Of a DNA stretch of 64,000 nucleotides, positions 51,864 through 60,887 are shown in pieces; the first letter of the stretch is position 1; every line of letters starts with the position of its first letter. Below the pieces are notes generated by a model. It saw nothing but the letters and a program-made list of their open reading frames with translations. It searched no databases and was not told the DNA's origin. The DNA is from LMUY01 sp964244585 (GTDB taxonomy: Bacteria; Pseudomonadota; Alphaproteobacteria; Acetobacterales; Acetobacteraceae). The stretch lies in contig CAXTJM010000018.1 in assembly GCA_964244585.1 (NCBI GenBank), forward strand, positions 5,086-69,085, read 5' to 3'. The translations under genes were made by a program, and so were the position numbers.

Positions 51864-51906
51864 GAGGTGATCCTACCTTCAAACGAGTGTGCGGCGACGC
51901 CGACTG

Positions 51907-52284
51907 CTACTTGGTGACTTTCTTCTTGCCAGCGATCGCCACCGCCTTGCCTTTCCGGGTGCGCGCGTTGGTGTGCGTGCGCTGACCGCGAACCGGCAGG
52001 CCACGACGATGGCGCAGCCCACGGTAGCAGCCGAGATCCATCAGGCGCTTGATGTTCATTGCGACTTCACGCCGCAGGTCGCCTTCAACGCGGAACTCCC
52101 GGTCGATCAGCTCACGAATCTTTAGCACTTCGTCATCGGACAGCTGGTTTACCCGGCGGTCATCCGGAATGCCGAGCTTCTCGCAAATACTCGCAGCCTT
52201 TGTCGGCCCGATGCCGTAGATGTAACGGAGGCTGATCGTTACCCGCTTGTTGGTCGGGATGTTCACACCGGCAATACGCGCCAC
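51907..52284 (-). CDS. rpsM: 30S ribosomal protein S13
   Basis: 125 residues: MARIAGVNIPTNKRV, IYGIGPTKA and the Arg/Lys-rich tail GLPVRGQRTHTNARTRKG. First gene of the alpha operon; a strong promoter lies 141-168 bases upstream, over the end of adk. Confidence 0.97.
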   Translation of the reverse strand: MARIAGVNIPTNKRVTISLRYIYGIGPTKAASICEKLGIPDDRRVNQLSDDEVLKIRELIDREFRVEGDLRREVAMNIKRLMDLGCYRGLRHRRGLPVRGQRTHTNARTRKGKAVAIAGKKKVTK

Positions 52285-52424
52285 GCTCGTCTCCTACTCG
52301 AACCCGGATGCGCACTATCGCAGCGTGCCGCCGGGCTTGGTGGTCAAGCGGCCTGCTCGCATCTGCGCTGGGCCACCGAAAATGTCATACGGGCGCAAAC
52401 GTTGCCGCTGCGCCGGAGCAGCCC

Positions 52425-52452
52425 GTTATACGAAGGCACGACGGAGAGTCAA
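52425..52452 (-). promoter_or_regulatory. Promoter of the rpsM-rpsK-rpoA-rplQ unit
   Basis: On the minus strand TTGACT (52452-52447), a 16-base spacer and TATAAC (52430-52425) make a near-consensus promoter. The -35 box covers the adk stop codon. It allows the alpha operon to be transcribed separately from spc. Confidence 0.65.
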
Positions 52453-53138
52453 CGAACTTCGGTCACATTTAGGTGAACATGCGCGCTCGGCAAGGTTTGC
52501 AGCACAGCCTCGATCCCGGCAGCGACTGCGTCCATCGAGCCCATTCCGTCCAAAGTGTGCAGCCGGCCGGTAGCCTGGTAATGCGGCAGGATCGGCCTGG
52601 TTTGGCGGTTGTATACGTCCAGTCGCTCGCGCACCGTCTCCCGCTTGTCATCCGGGCGACGAATGAACTGCGTCGATCCACAGATATCGCAGACACCGGG
52701 CTTGCCAGTCGGCTTGAAACTGTCGTGATAGCTGGTGCCGCAATTCGCACAGCTAAATCGCCCGGCGATCCGCTCGATCAAGGCCGTGTCGTCCACCTTC
52801 AACTCGATCACAGCATCCAGTTCGAGGCCGAGTTCGGACAGCATGGTGTCCAGCGCCTCGGCCTGCGCGACGGTGCGGGGAAAGCCGTCCAGGATGAAAC
52901 CGGCGGTGCAGTCAGGCTGCCGTACCCGACTGGCCAGCATGTCGATGATGATATCGTCGGACACCAAGGCGCCGGACGCCATCACGGCAGCCGCCCGCCT
53001 GCCAACATCGCTGCCCGCGGCCACCTCACTGCGCAACATGTCGCCCGTGGAGATCTGTGCAATGCCGTGCGCCTCCTGCAGCCGCTTGGCCTGGGTCCCC
53101 TTCCCCGCACCAGGCGGCCCGAGCAGGATGAGCTTCAT
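52449..53138 (-). CDS. adk: Adenylate kinase (zinc-type LID)
   Basis: 229 residues, longer than E. coli Adk. P-loop GPPGAGKGT (7-15) and DGFPRT are present. The LID carries Cys130, Cys133, Cys150 and Cys153, a four-Cys zinc site that many Gram-negative enzymes lack. It balances ATP, ADP and AMP. Overlaps the secY stop (ATGA). Confidence 0.97.
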   Translation of the reverse strand: MKLILLGPPGAGKGTQAKRLQEAHGIAQISTGDMLRSEVAAGSDVGRRAAAVMASGALVSDDIIIDMLASRVRQPDCTAGFILDGFPRTVAQAEALDTMLSELGLELDAVIELKVDDTALIERIAGRFSCANCGTSYHDSFKPTGKPGVCDICGSTQFIRRPDDKRETVRERLDVYNRQTRPILPHYQATGRLHTLDGMGSMDAVAAGIEAVLQTLPSAHVHLNVTEVR

Positions 53139-54481
53139 CTCGCGCGGCCTTTCACACGAGATTTACGGATAAGGCCTTCATACTGGTGAGCCAGCAAATG
53201 CGACTGCACCTGGGTCACCGTATCCATGGTCACGGATACGATGATCATCAGGCTCGTGCCGCCGAAGTAGAACGGCACGTTGTAATTGGCGATCAGCACC
53301 TCCGGCAACAGGCAGACGACGCAGAGATACAGCGCACCGATCGTGGTCAAACGCGTGAGGATCCGGTCGAAGTAATCCGCTGTGTTGCTGCCGGGTCGTA
53401 TGCCGGGAATGAAGCCACCGTACTTCTTCAGGTTATCTGCCGTCTCCTGCGGGTTGAACACCACGGCGGTATAGAAATACGAGAAGAAGATGATCATCCC
53501 GGCATACAGCCCGAGGTACAGGGGCTGGCCATGCGCGAGCTGGGTCGAGAGCCAACCCAGGACCGAATTCGGGTTGCTTTGACCGAAGCCGGCGATCGTC
53601 GCCGGGATCAGCAGGATGGAGGAAGCGAAGATGGGCGGGATAACGCCAGCCGTGTTCACCTTGAGCGGCATGTGGGTCGAATCGCCGCCGAACATGCGCT
53701 GCCCGACCTGGCGCTTGGGGTATTGCACGACGATGCGTCGCTGCGCCCGCTCCATGAACACGATGAACGCGATCACCGCGACGGCGATGACGATGAAGGC
53801 CAGGATGAAGACTGGCGATAGGGCGCCGGTGCGCCCCAAATCCAGGAGCGTCACCAGCGCATGCGGCAGGTTGGCGACGATGCCGGCAAAGATGATCAGG
53901 CTGGTGCCGTTGCCGACGCCCCGTGCAGTGATCTGCTCTCCCAACCACATGAGGAACATCGTTCCGCCCGTGAGCGTCACGACGCAGGACAGGCGGAAGA
54001 ACCATCCTGGATCGAGCACGGCGCCCAGGCCTGCACGGTCATGGAACGCTTCCAAGCCCACGGCGATGCCGTACGACTGGAAGATCGCGATCAGCACCGT
54101 CAGGTAGCGCGTGTACTGATTCAGCTTCTTCCGCCCACTCTCCCCCTCCTTCTTGAGGGTCTCCAACGAGGGAATGGCGGCCGACATCAGCTGGATGATG
54201 ATCGACGCGCTGATGTAGGGCATGATGGTCAGTGCGAAGACCGTCATACGACTCAGATTGCCGCCGCTGAACATGTCGAACATGCCCAACACGCCGCCAC
54301 CTTGCTCCGTCATCGCGTGGCTCATCACGCTGGCGTCGATACCCGGCACCGGCACGTAGCTGCCAACCCGATACACTACTAGGGCACCCAGCGTGAACCA
54401 GATACGGCTTTTTAACTCGGTAGCCTTACTGAAGGCGCCGAGGTTCATGCTGCCAGCCATCTGCTCGGCGGCCGAGGCCAT
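53135..54481 (-). CDS. secY: Protein translocase subunit SecY
   Basis: 448 residues with about ten membrane helices: PYISASIIIQL, the SecA-contact loop ESGRKKLNQYTRYLT and NPQETADNLKKYGGFIPGIRPG are standard. It forms the channel of the Sec translocon. The ATG at 54481 is chosen; a further in-frame extension to 54514 is less like the family. It follows rplO after a 123-base gap. Confidence 0.97.
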   Translation of the reverse strand: MASAAEQMAGSMNLGAFSKATELKSRIWFTLGALVVYRVGSYVPVPGIDASVMSHAMTEQGGGVLGMFDMFSGGNLSRMTVFALTIMPYISASIIIQLMSAAIPSLETLKKEGESGRKKLNQYTRYLTVLIAIFQSYGIAVGLEAFHDRAGLGAVLDPGWFFRLSCVVTLTGGTMFLMWLGEQITARGVGNGTSLIIFAGIVANLPHALVTLLDLGRTGALSPVFILAFIVIAVAVIAFIVFMERAQRRIVVQYPKRQVGQRMFGGDSTHMPLKVNTAGVIPPIFASSILLIPATIAGFGQSNPNSVLGWLSTQLAHGQPLYLGLYAGMIIFFSYFYTAVVFNPQETADNLKKYGGFIPGIRPGSNTADYFDRILTRLTTIGALYLCVVCLLPEVLIANYNVPFYFGGTSLMIIVSVTMDTVTQVQSHLLAHQYEGLIRKSRVKGRAR

Positions 54482-54521
54482 GCGTCCATCCCCTAATGAG
54501 CCCGCGGCATCCATTGTGACG

Positions 54522-54537
54522 CGCGGAGCGTTCCGCG
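54522..54537 (-). other. Short hairpin in the rplO-secY gap
   Basis: CGCGGA (54522-54527), loop GCGT, TCCGCG (54532-54537) form a perfect 6-bp GC stem in the only long gap of the spc block. It could be an attenuator or simply a stable leader structure of secY. Confidence 0.25.
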
Positions 54538-54604
54538 TGCAAGCGTCGGGACGCCACCCTACAGCTGCCCCGACCTAGAGAAGGGTTGAGGCAGGACGGC
54601 GCTG

Positions 54605-55087
54605 CTAGACCCCCGCCGGCTCCGCGGCCACAACGGTCGCCGTCACCGACCCGCCCGCCGCCTCCACCGCCGCCTTGGCCGATGCCGAGACACCGGACAC
54701 CGTCACGGTGATCGCGCGATTGATAGCGCCCCGGCCGAGCAGGCGAACGCCCGCCACCTTCGCCAACCGCACGAGACCGGCCTTTTCCAACGCCGCCTCA
54801 TCGATCGCGCCGGCATCGAGCCGGCCCGCTTCGACGGCCTTGTCGACCGTGCCCAGATTAACCGGGGCATATGACTTGCGGAAGATGTTCTTGAATCCGC
54901 GCTTCGGCAACCGTCGATAGATCGGGAGCTGGCCGCCCTCGAATCCGTTCAGCGCCACGCCCTCGCGCGCCTTCTGTCCCTTGACGCCCTTGCCCGACGT
55001 CTTGCCCTTGCCGGAACCGATGCCACGCCCCAGCCGCTTGAACTTCAGCCGCGATCCGGGATTATCCCGGAGTTCGTTGAGCTTCAC
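54605..55087 (-). CDS. rplO: 50S ribosomal protein L15
   Basis: 160 residues: MKLNELRDNPGSR, the glycine-rich RLGRGIGSGKGKTSGKG loop and GQLPIYRRLPKRGF. ATGA overlap with rpmD. Confidence 0.97.
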   Translation of the reverse strand: MKLNELRDNPGSRLKFKRLGRGIGSGKGKTSGKGVKGQKAREGVALNGFEGGQLPIYRRLPKRGFKNIFRKSYAPVNLGTVDKAVEAGRLDAGAIDEAALEKAGLVRLAKVAGVRLLGRGAINRAITVTVSGVSASAKAAVEAAGGSVTATVVAAEPAGV

Positions 55088-55281
55088 GATAGCTCCTCCA
55101 CCTGCACCAGATGATGCACCTTGCGGATCATCCCCCGCACCGCCGGGGTGTCCTCCAACGTGCTGGCCTTGCGCATCTTGTTGAGACCAAGCCCGATCAG
55201 CGTCTCGATCTGGCCCGGCTTGCGACCCAGGCCAGACGCGACCTGCACGATCCTAACTCGCTTCTTCTGCGTCTCAGACAT
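55084..55281 (-). CDS. rpmD: 50S ribosomal protein L30
   Basis: 65 residues from the ATG at 55281 (MSETQKKRVRIVQ). IGLGLNKMRKASTLEDTPAVRGMI is the L30 core, here as GLGLNKMRK and LEDTPAVRGM. It overlaps the rpsE stop by 8 bases. Confidence 0.95.
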   Translation of the reverse strand: MSETQKKRVRIVQVASGLGRKPGQIETLIGLGLNKMRKASTLEDTPAVRGMIRKVHHLVQVEELS

Positions 55282-55852
55282 CGGCTGCAACCTCCGCTTC
55301 CGGCGCATCGCGCTTGCCCAGGATGTCGCCGACTTTCTTGCCCCGGCGGCTCGCGACTGAGCGCGGGCTGGCACAGCGCGAGAGCCCGGCGAACGTCGCC
55401 TTCACCATGTTATGCGGATTGCGGCTGCCCAACGACTTGGCCACCACGTCGCCGATGCCCAGCGCCTCGAACACCGCACGCATCGGTCCGCCAGCGATGA
55501 TGCCCGTCCCCGCCTCCGCGGCGCGCAACACGACCATGCCGGCGCCATACTCGCCATGCACGTCGTGGTGCAACGTGCGGCCTTCCTTCATGGGGACGCG
55601 GATCATGGTGCGCTTGGCCCGCTCGGTCGCCTTGCGGATCGCCTCCGGCACTTCGCGCGCCTTGCCGGCTCCATAGCCCACCCGGCCCTTCTGGTCACCC
55701 ACCACCACCAAGGCAGCGAAGGCGAAGCGACGGCCGCCTTTCACCACCTTGGCCACACGGTTGATGGTAACCAGCTTGTCGATCAGGTCATCGCTGCCAT
55801 CGCGGTCGCGCTCGCGTCCGCCGCGGTTGCCGTCCCGGGAATCCCGTGCCAT
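55274..55852 (-). CDS. rpsE: 30S ribosomal protein S5
   Basis: 192 residues. The RNA-binding domain VTINRVAKVVKGGRRF and the GAGMVVLRAAEAGTGIIAGG loop are typical. It has an Arg/Asp-rich N-terminal extension and an acidic C-terminal tail (KRDAPEAEVAADV). Confidence 0.97.
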   Translation of the reverse strand: MARDSRDGNRGGRERDRDGSDDLIDKLVTINRVAKVVKGGRRFAFAALVVVGDQKGRVGYGAGKAREVPEAIRKATERAKRTMIRVPMKEGRTLHHDVHGEYGAGMVVLRAAEAGTGIIAGGPMRAVFEALGIGDVVAKSLGSRNPHNMVKATFAGLSRCASPRSVASRRGKKVGDILGKRDAPEAEVAADV

Positions 55853-55866
55853 GTGCGCCTAGCCTC

Positions 55867-56229
55867 TCAGAACGCCAGCCCGCCTTCGCGGGCGGCATCG
55901 GCCAGCGCTTTGACGCGGCCGTGATACAAATACATGCCGCGATCGAACACCACGGCAGTCACCCCAGCGGCGACGGCCCGTTCGGCAACCAACTTGCCGA
56001 CCGCCGCGGCCGCGGCCTTGTCGGCGCCAGTCCGCAACTCCGTGCGAAGTGTCGCGTCCAGGCTGCCGGCTGCCGCCAGGGTTCGACCCTGCGCATCGTC
56101 GATGATCTGGGCATAGATATGCTTGCCCGACCGGAACACCGACAGGCGGGGCCGCCCGGCCGATTTCTGCCTGAGCTGGTAGCGAAGCCGTTGGCGACGA
56201 CGCTCCCGAAGGTCGCGAGGAGAGCTCAT
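55867..56229 (-). CDS. rplR: 50S ribosomal protein L18
   Basis: 120 residues: RPRLSVFRSGKHIYAQIIDDAQGRTL (RPRLSVFRSGKHIY, then DDAQGRTLAAAG) and FDRGMYLYHGRVKALADAAREGGL at the end. It binds 5S rRNA. Overlaps the rplF stop by 4 bases. Confidence 0.97.
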   Translation of the reverse strand: MSSPRDLRERRRQRLRYQLRQKSAGRPRLSVFRSGKHIYAQIIDDAQGRTLAAAGSLDATLRTELRTGADKAAAAAVGKLVAERAVAAGVTAVVFDRGMYLYHGRVKALADAAREGGLAF

Positions 56230-56759
56230 TTCTTCTTTCCCTCCTTGCGGCGGATCGTCTCGGTGTCATACCGCACGCCCTTGCCCTTGTAGGGCTCGGG
56301 CGGACGGTAGGCGCGAATTTCCGCAGCGACCTGCCCAACCAGGCGCTTATCCGTGCCCTCGACAGTGATGGCGGTCGGCCGGGGCGTCGTGATCTTGATC
56401 CCCTCCGGCACGGGATACACCACGTCGTGGCTGAACCCGAGGTTGATCACCAGGTTCGGGCCAGTCACCGCAGCGCGGAACCCGGTTCCCTGGATTTCCA
56501 TCGTCTTGGCGTACCCAGTCGACACGCCCTTCACCATGTTGGCAACCAAGGCGCGCGTGGTGCCCCACATCATGCGCGCGGTCCGCTCGCCGCCATTCGG
56601 CGCCACCGACACCTTGCCATCCTCGACCTTGACCGTAACGCTGTCCCGCACCGCCAGGGACAACTCGCCCAGCTTGCCCTTGGCCGTGAGCGTCCGGCCA
56701 GCCATCGCCAACTCGACGCCGGCCGGGATCTCGACCGGATATTTACCTACCCGTGACAT
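56226..56759 (-). CDS. rplF: 50S ribosomal protein L6
   Basis: 177 residues from the ATG at 56759 (MSRVGKYPVEIPAGV). The C-terminal PPEPYKGKGVRYDTE is the L6 signature. Confidence 0.97.
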   Translation of the reverse strand: MSRVGKYPVEIPAGVELAMAGRTLTAKGKLGELSLAVRDSVTVKVEDGKVSVAPNGGERTARMMWGTTRALVANMVKGVSTGYAKTMEIQGTGFRAAVTGPNLVINLGFSHDVVYPVPEGIKITTPRPTAITVEGTDKRLVGQVAAEIRAYRPPEPYKGKGVRYDTETIRRKEGKKK

Positions 56760-56769
56760 ACCAGCCTCC

Positions 56770-57168
56770 CTAGAACACGCGGCAAAGGACTTCGCCGCCG
56801 ACATTGGCAGCACGCGCCTCTGCATCGCTCAGCACGCCACGTGGTGTGGAAAGGATGGAGACGCCCAAGCCCGCATACACGCGCGGCAACTCCTTGATTT
56901 TCGAATACACCCGGCGACCCGGCTTGGACACGCGAGTGATTTCCTTGATCACGGGTTCGCCCTCATTGTACTTCAACTCGATCCGGAGCTGTCCCACGCC
57001 AGGACGCAACTCCTCGGCTGAAAACCCGCGGATGAAGCCCTCGCGTTTCAGCGCATCCAGCACGTTGGCCCGCAACTTGGACGCCGGGGCGACACAACCC
57101 GAATGGCGGGCACGCTGTGCATTACGAATACGGGTGAGCATGTCACCCAGCGGATCCGACATCGACAT
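56770..57168 (-). CDS. rpsH: 30S ribosomal protein S8
   Basis: 132 residues: MSDPLGDMLTRIRNAQ, GVSILSTPRGVLSDAEAR and GGEVLCRVF at the end are typical. In E. coli S8 is the translational repressor of the spc operon; the same role is possible here. Confidence 0.97.
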   Translation of the reverse strand: MSMSDPLGDMLTRIRNAQRARHSGCVAPASKLRANVLDALKREGFIRGFSAEELRPGVGQLRIELKYNEGEPVIKEITRVSKPGRRVYSKIKELPRVYAGLGVSILSTPRGVLSDAEARAANVGGEVLCRVF

Positions 57169-57180
57169 GGCCGCGCTCCC

Positions 57181-57486
57181 CTACCAGCTCGCCTTGACCA
57201 TGCCGGGAATCTGCCCGGCACTGGCAAGGTCCCGCAGGGCGATGCGGCACAGCTTGAACTTGCGGTAATTGGCGCGGGCACGGCCTGTCAGCGCGCAGCG
57301 CAACCGCACCCGGCCCTTGGCGCCGTTACGCGGCAATTGCGCCAGCTTCATCGACGCATCGAACCGCTCCTCCACCGGAGCCTCGCGATCCATCAACACC
57401 GTCTTCAACACGGCCCGCTTGTTCTTGTCCCGCGCCGCCATGCGCTCGCGCTTGGCATTGCGGTTGACCTGGGAGACTTTCGCCAT
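57181..57486 (-). CDS. rpsN: 30S ribosomal protein S14 (zinc-free type)
   Basis: 101 residues, the long form without the four-Cys zinc motif: RVRLRCALTGRARANYRKFKLCRIALRD contains LTGR and RKFKLCRI. Preceded by a 75-base gap from rplE. Confidence 0.97.
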   Translation of the reverse strand: MAKVSQVNRNAKRERMAARDKNKRAVLKTVLMDREAPVEERFDASMKLAQLPRNGAKGRVRLRCALTGRARANYRKFKLCRIALRDLASAGQIPGMVKASW

Positions 57487-57561
57487 CGTCTACTCACTCC
57501 TTGGAACCTGCCGGACACGGTCCGACGGTTTTCCCAAACTCGGTTGCGGCCCCAAGGCCTG

Positions 57562-58149
57562 TCAGGCAGCCTTGGCCTGTTGCCCGGCCTCGCCGGCGAA
57601 CGGCACGTCGAAAACCTTCAACAGCGCCTTCGCCTCGGCATCGGTCTTCGCCGTTGTCACAAAGATGATGTCCATCCCGCGAACCGCATCGATCTTGTCG
57701 TAGGCGATTTCCGGAAAGATGATCTGCTCCTTGACGCCCATGGCGAAGTTGCCATTGCCGTCAAAGCCCTTGTTCCCTGGGATCCCGCGGAAGTCGCGCA
57801 CCCGCGGCAGCGCGATCGTGGTGAGGCGGTCGAGGAACTCGTACATGCGCTGCTTGCGCAACGTGACCTTGCAGCCGATCGCTAGGCCCTCCCGGATCTT
57901 GAACCCCGCGATCGCCTTCTTGGCCAACGTCTTCACCGGCTTCTGGCCGCTGATCAGCATCATCTCGGCCACGGCGGCATCCAGCTTCTTTTGGTCACCC
58001 GCTGCCTCGCCGACACCCATGTTGAGGACGATCTTCTCGAGTCGAGGCACCTGCATCGGATTCTTGTAGCCGAACTGTTCCTGTAGTGTGGCGCGGCCTG
58101 TGTCCAGGTAACGGCGCTGCAGGCGCGCCATGGGCTTGCTCTCGCTCAT
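57562..58149 (-). CDS. rplE: 50S ribosomal protein L5
   Basis: 195 residues: MQVPRLEKIVLNMGVGEA and ALPRVRDFRGIPGNKGFDGNGNFAMGVKEQIIFPE pieces (LPRVRDFRGI, FPEI) are the L5 core. It binds 5S rRNA. There is a short Ala/Gln/Lys tail. Confidence 0.97.
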   Translation of the reverse strand: MSESKPMARLQRRYLDTGRATLQEQFGYKNPMQVPRLEKIVLNMGVGEAAGDQKKLDAAVAEMMLISGQKPVKTLAKKAIAGFKIREGLAIGCKVTLRKQRMYEFLDRLTTIALPRVRDFRGIPGNKGFDGNGNFAMGVKEQIIFPEIAYDKIDAVRGMDIIFVTTAKTDAEAKALLKVFDVPFAGEAGQQAKAA

Positions 58150-58150
58150 C

Positions 58151-58471
58151 TCAGCTCTCGATCACTTCGCCGGTCGCCTTGGCGACGCGGACCTTGCGGC
58201 CGCCCTCGATCACGCGGAACCCGACCTTGGTTGGCTTGTCGCTCTTCGGGTCGACCAACATCAGGTTGGACAGGTGGATCGGGCCTTCTTTCTCGATGAT
58301 CCCGCTTGGCGCTCCCATTCCAGTGGGCTTGGTGTGCCGCTTGACGATGCGAACCCCCCGCACCAGCGCACGGTCGTCCTTCGGCATCACCTGAAGCACC
58401 TCGCCACGACGCCCTTTATCGGCGCCGGTGATCACCACGACCTGGTCGCCCTTCTTAATCCGAGCGGCCAT
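58151..58471 (-). CDS. rplX: 50S ribosomal protein L24
   Basis: 106 residues: KKGDQVVVITGADKGRRGEV is the KOW motif. HTKPTGMGAPSGIIEKEGPIHLSN follows in short pieces (GIIEKE, IHLSNLML). One base separates it from rplE. Confidence 0.97.
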   Translation of the reverse strand: MAARIKKGDQVVVITGADKGRRGEVLQVMPKDDRALVRGVRIVKRHTKPTGMGAPSGIIEKEGPIHLSNLMLVDPKSDKPTKVGFRVIEGGRKVRVAKATGEVIES

Positions 58472-58473
58472 GG

Positions 58474-58842
58474 CTACAGCACCTCCGGCGCGAGCGAGAT
58501 GATCTTCATGAACTTGCGACCGCGCAGCTCGCGGACGACCGGCCCGAAGATGCGCGTGCCAATCGGCTCCTGCTGCTTGTTGATCAACACGGCCGCGTTG
58601 CGATCGAACCGTATAGCGCTGCCATCGTTGCGGCGGACCGGGAACGCCGTACGCACGATCACGGCCTGGTGCACGTCACCCTTTTTGACCTTGCCACGCG
58701 GGATCGCTTCCTTGATGGACACGACGATCACGTCGCCCACGGACGCGGTTTTGCGCTTCGAGCCGCCAAGCACCTTGATGCACTGCACGCGCCGGGCGCC
58801 GGAATTATCTGCGACGTCGAGGTTGGATTCGACTTGGATCAT
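58474..58842 (-). CDS. rplN: 50S ribosomal protein L14
   Basis: 122 residues: MIQVESNLDVADNSGAR, the KKGDVHQAVIVRT segment and GTRIFGPVVRELR are typical. Confidence 0.97.
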   Translation of the reverse strand: MIQVESNLDVADNSGARRVQCIKVLGGSKRKTASVGDVIVVSIKEAIPRGKVKKGDVHQAVIVRTAFPVRRNDGSAIRFDRNAAVLINKQQEPIGTRIFGPVVRELRGRKFMKIISLAPEVL

Positions 58843-58852
58843 CTATCCGCTC

Positions 58853-59161
58853 CTAGACCTGCACGGGCGCGTCGTGATGCACCTCGCCCACGGCCGCGAC
58901 GTCCGGCGGCACGTCACCGACCGTCTCGCCATTCCGCTCCAGCAGCGTCCAGGTCTTGCGCTTGCTGATCGGCGGGCACTCGATGATACGAACCGTGTCA
59001 CCTTCGACGCACAAATTGGTGGCATCGTGGGCCGCGTATTTCTTCGAACGCCGGATGAACTTCTTATACAACGGATGCATAACGCGACGGCTCACCAGGA
59101 CAGTGATGGTCTTGTCCATCTTGTCGCTGGTCACCCGCCCGGTCAGGACGCGCCTCGGCAT
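58853..59161 (-). CDS. rpsQ: 30S ribosomal protein S17
   Basis: 102 residues, somewhat long for S17 because of an acidic C-terminal tail (VGDVPPDVAAVGEVHHDAPV). The core LTGRVTSDKMDKTITVLVSRR and IIECPPISKRKTW are present. Confidence 0.95.
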   Translation of the reverse strand: MPRRVLTGRVTSDKMDKTITVLVSRRVMHPLYKKFIRRSKKYAAHDATNLCVEGDTVRIIECPPISKRKTWTLLERNGETVGDVPPDVAAVGEVHHDAPVQV

Positions 59162-59173
59162 CGTCCGCCTCCT

Positions 59174-59380
59174 TTACTTGGCAGCGGCGGAAGGCTTGCG
59201 CTCCGCCATGATGGTTTTCACGCGCGCAATGTCACGACGCACCTTCTTGACCTGCCCGATGCCTTCGTTCTGCCCGGTCGCACGCTGGAATCGCAGGTTG
59301 AACTGCTCCTTGCGCAGATCCAGCAGCATCGTGCCGAGTTCGTCCGGGGTCTTGGCGCGGATGTCGGTCGCCTTCGCCAT
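59174..59380 (-). CDS. rpmC: 50S ribosomal protein L29
   Basis: 68 residues: L-x-KEQFNLRFQRATGQ and VRRDIARVKTIMAER are typical. Two bases from the rplP stop. Confidence 0.96.
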   Translation of the reverse strand: MAKATDIRAKTPDELGTMLLDLRKEQFNLRFQRATGQNEGIGQVKKVRRDIARVKTIMAERKPSAAAK

Positions 59381-59382
59381 GA

Positions 59383-59799
59383 TCAGCCCTCCCCAAGCCG
59401 GGTGATGAATTTGGTCTTGATCGGCAGCTTCGCCGCACCGAGCGCGAGCGATGCCCGGGCCAGGTCATTGGACACACCGTCAATCTCGAACATGATACGG
59501 CCCGGCTTGACCCGGCACACCCAGAACTCCGGGCTGCCCTTGCCCGAACCCATGCGAACCTCGGCCGGCTTCTGCGACACCGGAACATCCGGAAAGATGC
59601 GAATCCACACGCGCCCGGCGCGCTTCATGGACCGGGTGATCGCACGCCGCGCAGCCTCGATCTGCCGCGCCGTGATCCGGTCTGGCTCCAACGCCTTCAA
59701 CCCGAAGGCCCCGAAATTCAATGCCGTGCCGCCTTTGGCCAGGCCGTGGATGCGACCCTTATGGGCCTTGCGGTACTTGGTCCGCTTGGGGGAAAGCAT
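59383..59799 (-). CDS. rplP: 50S ribosomal protein L16
   Basis: 138 residues: MLSPKRTKYRKAHKGR, RIFPDVPVSQKPAEVRMGSGKG (as FPDVPV and RMGSGKGSPE) are the standard motifs. The Arg in RMGSGKG is the region hydroxylated in E. coli. Confidence 0.97.
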   Translation of the reverse strand: MLSPKRTKYRKAHKGRIHGLAKGGTALNFGAFGLKALEPDRITARQIEAARRAITRSMKRAGRVWIRIFPDVPVSQKPAEVRMGSGKGSPEFWVCRVKPGRIMFEIDGVSNDLARASLALGAAKLPIKTKFITRLGEG

Positions 59800-59811
59800 G
59801 CTCGTCCGTCC

Positions 59812-60489
59812 TTAACGCTGCGGCGCCTGCTCGGCCGCACGGCGATCCTGCGCCGCAGGGTCGTGCGCCAGGATCTCACCCTTGAAGATCCAAACCTTCA
59901 CACCGCAAGTGCCATACGTCGTCTTCGCCGTGGCCGTGCCAAAATCAATGTCGGCGCGCAGCGTGTGCAATGGCACGCGGCCTTCGCGATACCACTCGGT
60001 CCGCGCAATCTCCGCACCGCCAAGCCGGCCGCCGCAGTTGATCCGGATCCCCTGCGCGCCCAGCCGCATGGCGGACTGCACGGCGCGCTTCATTGCCCGG
60101 CGGAACGCCACCCGCCGCTCCAATTGCTGGGCGATGTTCTCCGCCACCAGCACCGCATCGATTTCCGGCTTGCGGATTTCAACCAGGTTGAGGTTGACCT
60201 CGACCTTGGTCATCTTCTGTAGCTCCTTGCGGAGCACCTCGATGTCCTGGCCCTTCTTGCCGATGACCACGCCGGGCCGCGCCGCGTAGATCGTCACGCG
60301 CGGCTTCTTCGCTGGGCGCTCGATCACGACGCGGGATACCCCGGCACCCGACAGGCGCTTGCGCAGGTGAGCCCGCAGCTTCAGATCGTCGTGCAACAGC
60401 CGGGCGTAATCCGTCCCGGCATACCAGCGGCTGTCCCAAGTCCGGTTGATGCCCAGGCGCAGGCCGATCGGATTGACCTTGTGACCCAT
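59812..60489 (-). CDS. rpsC: 30S ribosomal protein S3
   Basis: 225 residues: MGHKVNPIGLRLG, KH domain with VVIGKKGQDIEVLRK, and GIRINCGGRLGGAEIAR, VWIFKGE. It lines the mRNA entry tunnel. Start overlaps the rplV stop by one base. Confidence 0.97.
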   Translation of the reverse strand: MGHKVNPIGLRLGINRTWDSRWYAGTDYARLLHDDLKLRAHLRKRLSGAGVSRVVIERPAKKPRVTIYAARPGVVIGKKGQDIEVLRKELQKMTKVEVNLNLVEIRKPEIDAVLVAENIAQQLERRVAFRRAMKRAVQSAMRLGAQGIRINCGGRLGGAEIARTEWYREGRVPLHTLRADIDFGTATAKTTYGTCGVKVWIFKGEILAHDPAAQDRRAAEQAPQR

Positions 60490-60887
60490 TACGCGGCTTC
60501 CTTCTCAGGCGCAGGCGCTTGACGCTCGGCAACTACGATCTTCAGGTGGCTGAAGAATTTTTCGATGCGTGAAGACTTGCCACGGCCCCGGGCCATGAAG
60601 CGCTTCATGACGATCGACTTGCCGACCTCGGCCCGCGTCACGATCAGCTGGTCGACATCCAATTGGTGGTTGTTCTCGGCGTTCGCGATGGCGCTCTGCA
60701 ACGTCTTCTTTACCTGCTGGGCAATCCGGCGTTTGCTGAACGTCAGCGTGGCCACTGCCTGCCCGGCCGGAAGGTTGCGGATCATGCCGGCGACGAGGTT
60801 CAGCTTGCGAGGGCTGACGCGTATGTTGCTCAGAATCGCCTGGGCCTCGGTCTCGGCCAGCATACGCGGATGCTTGGGCTTGCTCAT
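60489..60887 (-). CDS. rplV: 50S ribosomal protein L22
   Basis: 132 residues: ILSNIRVSPRKLNLVAGMIR at the start of the core, KTLQSAIANAENNH and the exit-tunnel loop RFMARGRGKSSRIEK. Overlaps the rpsS stop by 4 bases. Confidence 0.97.
   Translation of the reverse strand: MSKPKHPRMLAETEAQAILSNIRVSPRKLNLVAGMIRNLPAGQAVATLTFSKRRIAQQVKKTLQSAIANAENNHQLDVDQLIVTRAEVGKSIVMKRFMARGRGKSSRIEKFFSHLKIVVAERQAPAPEKEAA

Noticed and set aside
58130..59815. A 561-codon open frame on the plus strand
   Set aside because: Antisense to six ribosomal protein genes (rplX to rplP); clearly a shadow.
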